From NCBI GenBank assembly GCA_036897485.1, contig JAYMTF010000097.1, positions 1 through 54,225 on the forward strand: 54,225 nt of DNA. Reading direction: 5' to 3'. Source of the stretch: Pelargonium nanum. Taxonomy: Eukaryota; Streptophyta; Magnoliopsida; Geraniales; Geraniaceae. The translations under genes were made by a program, and so were the position numbers. The stretch's first letter is position 1. Each line of letters opens with the position of its first letter. Under the pieces are notes generated by a model. It saw only the letters and a list, made by a program, of their open reading frames with translations, did not search any database and was not told where the DNA came from. Of this stretch, positions 48,421 through 54,225 are shown piece after piece.

Positions 48421-49273
48421 ACACTTGTCTATAAGGGCCCTATTAAAGTATACTTTTACCTTTCTAATCTCATTTTTTAGTAATCAGTATCCTAATAATA
48501 GATTGTAATTGTTGTTAATAACAGCTTGCTTCAATAGTAAGAGTCAAGATTTCCTTATTTGTTGAAGAATTTCTGTATTAGGAATAGTACTAAATACGAT
48601 ACATAATTTAACTACTAATCCAAAAAGTCTACAACTTACCTTGTATAAATGGTACTTATTTACATCTACCTTTAAATAAACCGGAGACAAGCTTAGCCTA
48701 ACATCTTTTCTAAGCTTTACAAGCCCTTCTTTCAGGCACCCTCTTGAAGGAAGCGTGTACCTACAGGTAGGATATTAAGGTAATTGGTAAGAAGAGATCT
48801 TCTGTTTGACCTCTATTTAGAAGATTTCTTTGTTTAATGAATCTTGGACATATGAATTTGAGTAGTGCATTATATTAACTAAGCCAAGCTAGAATGAGTC
48901 AAGAATTCGAGTTCTCTTTAGGAAAAGCTTCCCACATAACTTAGAAACAACGACATCTGGGACTTAACAGGTGCTTTTTACTGCTTTTTTTAATTCGAAG
49001 TGAAATAAGTGTGGATTATAGGGGTACCTTTTATAACTAGCTAAAGTAGAAGCTTGTTCTATTTAAGTAATTTTGTTGATATTCCTTATTTAGTGTAGCT
49101 GCTTATATGATAAAAGTATTCTTTCTCACGCAGTATGAGCCTCCTTTCAAGTTTATGCCAAACCTTTCTTTAGAGCGATACCGATCTTCTTAATTAACAA
49201 CCTTCATAACTTTCCTGTGAGCCAGACCTTTCCTACGAGTCTTTATGATAGCTGCAGGTATTAAGAAAAGAAG

Positions 49274-49311
49274 TACAAAGAAGTAAGGAATTAAATCCTT
49301 ACTTCTTTGTA
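49274..49311. repeat. Perfect 16-bp hairpin
   Basis: TACAAAGAAGTAAGGA (49274-49289) and TCCTTACTTCTTTGTA (49296-49311) are exactly complementary, separated by the six bases ATTAAA. It is the longest perfect stem I found. The loop is short and no run of T follows directly, so a simple terminator is not certain. A replication or processing signal, or a recent inverted duplication, is equally possible. Confidence 0.9.
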
Positions 49312-50593
49312 TAGCAGTCCTTTTTAAGGTTAGTTAGAATTAAGCCCATAAGTATCTACAAAAGTTTTGTAAGGTTTCCAGTTAATACTTTTGAAATAAG
49401 AAATTCCTTATCCATTTAACCCATTTACAAACTAAACCTTTCTATCTTATTAGTAATTGAAAACCTCATTAGAAGCTAAGGAAAAAGAGTATAAAAACGA
49501 GAGTAAATCAGATCATTTACAAAAATAAATACTCATGGAAGAGTTTTTTAAAAAAGAGCCCCTTACCACCAAAAGCCTTGGTCTTGTTATAAGTTTTTTA
49601 TAGTTATAGGGTTGAGTACCTTTGTTGTTGTATTCTTTTTGGAAAAGAAGTTTCCATATACAAAATGGATGGGGTTTTTCGGTAGTAAAATCCTTTAAAT
49701 AATTGTAACCTTGACTTTAAACTTCTGGCACTTACTTCAATTTTCTGTGAAGAATCCAATAGAGTGGAATAGTTTTTATTGCTTTTATAAGAGTTATTAT
49801 TTTATTATCATAGGGAATTGTTTGCTTTAGATAAATTCAAAAAAATAGATAAGATATCTAGACTTTACTTCTTAAATACACCTTAAAAAGTTAAAAATAG
49901 AATCCGTTTTCCTTAGGATTAAAGTACTTTAAAGTAAACAGCATTTCCGCGTTTTTATCCTATCTTATAAAGATTAATTACTCTAGTTTGAGTATCACTT
50001 TCCTTTTGAGAGAAGTAGCTTCGTTAGTTAAGGAATAGTTTTTCTAAAGTACTAATTAGGCGGAATTAGTCTTAAATATTGGAAGGTTAGTTTGTTTTTC
50101 TTAATAGTCCTTGGAAGAAGCAATAAAGTGATTTAGAGAATCTATTTACTTCAAAGTTGTTCTGAAGTTCTAGGAATAGTCAAGGAAATTCCTACATATA
50201 AATTTTAATTAAGACCGGGATTCCATAATATAGAATAAGTGGGTTTTTGTTTCTAGGGAAGGCAACTTCTTAACATATAATGAAAATATAAACTTAGGCC
50301 AAGTATTGTTAACTTAATTCTTTCCACTTTCATAGATAGCTTTAGGGGAGTTATTTACAAAGCAGGGATTCGCTAACCAAGAAACTTTACTGAAACTCTG
50401 TTATTTTATAAAGTGAGGTAATTGGGTAAATTTTAATAATATAAGTATTTAATCTTATAAAAAACCGGGCAATTCCGCGGGGTATACTTAGTAACTATTA
50501 AATTCTAAGCAAAGTCTAGGTATCCTTTAGGATATTGCTTTTTTAATAGTATGCTTAAACTGGGCTTTGAATTGGTTTATTTATTTCCTTTCC

Positions 50594-50604
50594 GGGGGAT
50601 CCCC
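50594..50604. repeat. GC mini-palindrome
   Basis: GGGG-GAT-CCCC, one of the most GC-rich members of the dispersed mini-palindrome family. Confidence 0.7.
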
Positions 50605-52154
50605 TTTTGCACCTAAGGCTCGGGTAACTGTACTCAACTTTTATTATACTGTCTTTTTATCTAGGATAAGTATATCCTATCCTCATAGGTAGCTAATTCG
50701 GGCTTTTCTTGATATATTGGTATTGGCAATCAATACATAAAGACGTAATTAAAAGCGAGTTAGTTTGATTAATGAGAAAGAAAGATAGACTTTCTTTTCA
50801 ATACTATAAAATAGGGGAAAAACTTTAGGTAACGCTTGCTTGATAAGGCTTACAAAAGGAATATTCATACTTATACTAGAGCAACTCTTACTTTTACTTA
50901 TAAGAGAACCTCATTATTAAGTGGAATTCCCTTAAGCTATTTATGAGATTCAGAGTTTTACCAATCTAAATACGAAAGACCAACTAACAAGGCCTCAGCA
51001 AGAAAAAGGCTCCTATACTACTAAATTTAAACGAGTGAGAAATCATTCAATAAAGTTTATAGAAATCCGTCTAAGTAAATGTTCCCTATATCCTTACTTA
51101 AGGGGGTCCTAGGCAGAAAGAGGTATTGCTTTAGTCTCTTGGCTATTAATATTACTATCTATCTGAGTGAGAAAGAGTATTCTGTGTGTGTAGAATATAG
51201 ATACCCGCTCACTTAACGAAGATCCAGTAAAAAGTTTTGTAGCACTCTCTATAATATGTCAAAAGGAAGCTAACTATAAGAAATATCCGACAATTTCCTT
51301 CTATTTGTATAAGTAAGATCTTTACGACGAAATGAGCACCTTTTTGAATTGAAACTTTAGCTACTACACTTTCAAATTCTTCCTAAGGGTTGTATTTGGT
51401 CTATGTAATTACTTCCGTTTAAAGGGGTATTTAGAAAAGAGCAAAACAAGAGTCTATTATATACGTGGATACCCCTCTAATAAATTTCTTAGAACGTATA
51501 ACTTATAATAGGACAAGCTTATTACCTTGCTTTAAGAGTGGGGTTTAGCCTGTTTATTAGTAAGAAAGGCTTCTTGGGTGATTAATAAGTAGCGGTAGAT
51601 TCGTATTCTTATTGTAATAGTCATTAGCTTTAATAAAATAAGTAGTAATGAGTCCTCTCTAACTTCTTATGGTGTAAAGTGGTTGCTTACTTCTTTTTAG
51701 GTTAGAGGTAATTTACTAATTAAAGGTGTATTGATCCTACTTATTAGCTTGAGTTCAGTTTAGTTCTGCAACTTTAGATATTGGGTTTTAAGGCTTGTCT
51801 TTCTGTAACAATTTAGGTAACCTAGTTGACTTTAGTAGCTTGTGTTTCTTAGTAAGGGTATACATACCTGTTTTCCTGTAATAGTATATACTTAATTAGT
51901 TAAGGTAAGCTTTAGCTCATAATTCTTTAAAAAGTGAAAGTGTTGCTCTGTAATCTTACAAACTGGTTTCTTTAATAGCTCTTATAAGTAACCCTCTTTT
52001 TTTAGTATTAATATAAGGGGTGCTTTTACATTTATAGAAATAGGAAAACTTTGTATGGAGAGAAACATGTAAAAGTAAAGTTACTATTAGTTTGGTAGAG
52101 AAAGTAGTAATAGACAGTATACAGTATAGTCTTATGGTTTTAGTTCTATTAAGG

Positions 52155-52240
52155 TATACTCCTCTTGTTCCCTGCGATTATCGAAAAGGAAGAATGAGCC
52201 TTATATAGATATTGGTAAGTCCTTTTACCCGACTGAAGGG
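52155..52240 (+). repeat. Diverged repeat A, copy 1
   Basis: The last 27 bases (52214-52240, from GGTAAGTCC to GACTGAAGGG) match 52870-52896 at 26 of 27 positions. The preceding 60 bases are alignable with gaps (TCCTC, TCCC, TTATCG, AAGGA, GCCTT). Confidence 0.8.
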
Positions 52241-52594
52241 AGATTCCTGTCTTTGTAAGTTTGTAAGGGAGATAGATTAGTCTTGTTGTGTACTACCCGG
52301 ACTTCGTGTAGCTAATGTATTCCTCTTATGGTAAGGAACTATATTACCTATTAGTTGTATAGATTCTTATTTGTAAAGATATGTAAAGTCTTATATTGTA
52401 TAGAAGGTTAGAATATAGATAGTAAAGGACATATGAAAAAGGGAACCTTAGATTCAATCGAAGAATGCCAAGGTTTATAGAAATTCTTTGGTTTTTCTGC
52501 AGTTTAGGTATCTCGTAACGTGTTCCTACATTTGACCAGTTTATCGTGCGTTTTAAGATGTTTTCAAGCCTGGGAATTCTCTCTATCTTGAAAG

Positions 52595-52633
52595 CCTTAC
52601 TCGTCATACCTGTAATACCTCTTTTCTTAAGAG
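52595..52633 (+). repeat. Diverged repeat C (partner at 19458-19490)
   Basis: CCTTACTCGT, ATACCT and TTTCTTAAGAG are shared with 19458-19490, the copy here carrying about six extra bases. In both places the same reading phase gives LLVIP then FLR. The frame here is open from 52519 to a TGA at 52642, with an ATG at 52558. It then continues, hydrophobic, through TGA, TAA and TAG codons. Confidence 0.45.
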
Positions 52634-52800
52634 TCTTTTGAGCTATACTCTCCCTCTTAATAATGTTACTCTGCAGCTTGTGGCCTATACTGGCTGGCTT
52701 ATAACCTGGACTTCTGGGAGCTAAGATCTTACTGGTCTAGCCTGCAGCTATTGTACTTTTTAATAGTATAGTGTATTAGAGTAATAGGTGTATTAAGGGG

Positions 52801-52896
52801 TATTCTTCCTCCTGCTCCCTTTTCTTATCGTTAAGGAGGAGAAAAGCCTTTTAAGTACAAAGTACAATGGGTAAGTCCTTTTTCCCGACTGAAGGG
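52801..52896 (+). repeat. Diverged repeat A, copy 2
   Basis: Partner of 52155-52240, 650 bases downstream in the same orientation. A 7-bp tandem (AAGTACA twice) inside this copy accounts for part of its extra length. Confidence 0.8.
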
Positions 52897-53354
52897 TACC
52901 AAAGCAGGTTAATGCTTGTAGTATTCTGAATACTCCTACCATACATTATAGCACCCACCAATCCTTTCATATTCCTAACTTTACCTCTTTTTGTACTACC
53001 TATTAAAATAGCCTTGCTTGAAAGCTATAAGAACCCCCTACTTACTCTTATGAGCCCTTGTCTTGATACTCCTCTTAGCTTGGATAGCTGCACCTGTCTT
53101 ATGGGTCTTAACAGCCCTAGTATTATAGGACCTCTTTTAGTTATTTTTTTTAGTTGTATTACTTTTATTTGTTAAATAAGTATTAATAGAGTTAAGAGTT
53201 ATTAGTAGTTAATATTAAGGTAAAGACCTCTTATTTTCTATTATTCCTTGTTCTTACTAGTGTATAATAGTTGTTCCAGTCTTTTTTAGGTAGATTACTC
53301 TTACTGTTCTTGTAGTTATTGACACGGGAGCTTAGAGCTAGAGATTTGATATAC

Positions 53355-53439
53355 GTTACTCTTCCTGACTGTAGCGAAGCGGAGAAAAGGTATTGTATTA
53401 AGTAGTTATGATAGCATACCTTAATAACCAACAACATCT
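53355..53439 (+). repeat. Diverged repeat B, copy 2
   Basis: Partner of 46243-46328, 7.1 kb away in the same orientation. The shared blocks are GTTACTCTTC, GACTG, GGTATT, CATACCTTA and AACCAAC, ending in CATCT. Confidence 0.65.
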
Positions 53440-54130
53440 TTTATTGACTTCCTTGACTTAGACTTAATTGACTTAACTTCTTCTTCTGCATACCACTCTT
53501 AAGAAGATAGGTATTAAGATTAAGAAAATATGCCTATGTAATAGACATAAGAAACAAGTTATGGGTAAAGAGTATGAAAGTCAATAAGAAGTGTGGATTA
53601 GAACCTTTGCATTCCTGTATTCTAACTCTCTCGGGAAGGTTTACCTTCTTAGTCTTACTGTTTTACGACTTGAACTCTTGTATTGTCTTAGTATCCCTGT
53701 AATATAAAGTAAAGGCAAGAGCTTGTCTCTTGTTGCTGTTCCTGTATTTGTATTCTGGAAAAAGATGCTCGGGGAACTTGAAGCTAAAGTAAGAAATTTC
53801 CGGTAAGGGACATCCGTAGAACTAAGGGGTAAGCGGGTTTTCCAATCTTTCCTAATCCAGGTAAAGAAGGTGTAAAAGCATAGGAGCCACAAGAATTCTT
53901 GGAGTAAGGTTTAAACCAGGTATTATTAAAGACAGGAAATTCAAAGTGTATGTACAGGTATTTACTATAATGGACTTGTCCTTCAAGAACTTAGGAAGAA
54001 AGAGCTCTAAGTTAGAGTTTTTTAATCACTTATATGAAGAAGATAGATTTAGCTTATCCTGTATACTTTACAATCTAGTAAGTTTATTAGTAGTAAAGTG
54101 AGCGGTTATATTCCAGTTCTATTTCTTTCA

Positions 54131-54209
54131 TGGTGTATAGCTCAGTTGTCAGTTGTTAGAGCACTGGTTAGTTTGCCCGTGATGCGCGGGTTCGAATCCA
54201 GTCGATATA
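54131..54209 (+). pseudogene. tRNA-like sequence spanning the right terminal repeat
   Basis: TAGCTCAGTTG ... TTAGAGC is a clear D-arm but is interrupted by a perfect 7-bp duplication of TCAGTTG. The T-arm GCGGG-TTCGAAT-CCAGT has three Watson-Crick pairs and one wobble, and CCCG/CGGG can form a hairpin between the two arms. The 5' TGGTGTA and 3' CGATATA do not pair as an acceptor stem and the anticodon arm does not fold. The inverted repeat begins inside the D-loop, so the left end carries only the 3' part. Confidence 0.5.
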
Positions 54210-54221
54210 GGTAATTTGTCT
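54152..54221 (+). repeat. Right copy of 70-bp terminal inverted repeat
   Basis: Exact reverse complement of bases 1-70, ending four bases before the window does. See the left copy for interpretation. Confidence 0.9.
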
Positions 54222-54225
54222 AATC

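Larger units (their letters stand above)
46243..54130. other. T-rich right-end domain with diverged repeats
   Basis: No intact gene is recognisable. Compared with the rest of the window the plus strand is enriched in T (with C at 46.3-46.6 and 52.6-53.1 kb, and G at 51.5-52.3 kb). It holds repeat pairs A, B and C, an open hydrophobic frame (46598-46834), tRNA relics near 47.2 and 48.4 kb and a strong hairpin at 49274. The minus-strand frames at 52344-52607 and 53641-53892 are antisense to these repeats and judged fortuitous. Confidence 0.5.

Noticed and set aside
49750-49800. IEW...FYxFY resembling the cytochrome b PEWYFLPFY site
   Set aside because: Only E-W and F-Y match, with an inserted residue, in a short frame without other cob features.
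28324-50444. Yeast-type mitochondrial promoter ATATAAGTA (near 28324, 35415, 46985, 50433)
   Set aside because: About three copies are expected by chance in this AT-rich DNA, and none precedes a gene.
52344-52607. 87-codon minus-strand frame starting with ATG
   Set aside because: It lies antisense to the repeat C region and has no recognisable motif; length alone is not evidence here.
1-54225. CRISPR array, insertion sequence, phage or plasmid replication gene
   Set aside because: No regularly spaced repeats, transposase, integrase or polymerase-like frame was found on either strand.

Overview
The window is A+T-rich (roughly one third G+C) and almost free of genes. No reading frame on either strand exceeds 88 codons from a start codon, about what chance allows at this composition. 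The only genes I would call intact or nearly intact are two tRNAs of bacterial/organelle type: tRNA-Ser(GCU) at 4105-4196, which closely resembles plant and alphaproteobacterial-type mitochondrial trnS, and tRNA-Asp(GUC) at 16079-16152. Together with a recognisable cox3 relic, this suggests a bloated mitochondrial genome of a plant, alga or other protist. I cannot name the organism, and a plastid contribution is not excluded.

Layout. Both ends carry the same 70-bp sequence in opposite orientation (1-70 and 54152-54221), and it is the 3' part of a tRNA-like gene. Between the ends lie about 54 kb holding five overlapping populations of sequence. (1) Two good tRNA genes plus about a dozen tRNA relics; most keep the D-arm end (GTAGAGC) and the T-arm (GGTTCAA) but have lost the acceptor stem. 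(2) Short segments that match universally conserved SSU and LSU rRNA sites, on both strands, out of order and often with internal deletions. The best are at 42603, 38131, 30929, 14009, 45641, 37140 and 22793. (3) Decayed protein-gene pieces: cox3 at 21323-21661, with its C-terminal motif placed before its middle part, and a much weaker cob-like stretch at 5511-5720. (4) T- and C-rich repeat blocks encoding very hydrophobic peptides, concentrated at 46.2-46.8 and 51.5-53.5 kb, with relatives at 2.7 kb (minus strand) and 19.3 kb. (5) Small structural repeats: GC-centred mini-palindromes, perfect 7-19 bp tandem duplications, and one perfect 16-bp hairpin at 49274-49311.

No operon or pathway can be described. 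The window reads either as a graveyard of shredded mitochondrial genes or as a chromosome whose rRNAs and some proteins are truly encoded in scattered pieces. RNA sequencing would decide between these. Because the matching pieces are short, shortened internally and unordered, an assembly or artificial origin should also be checked. Most motif matches were found by eye, and their limits are approximate.
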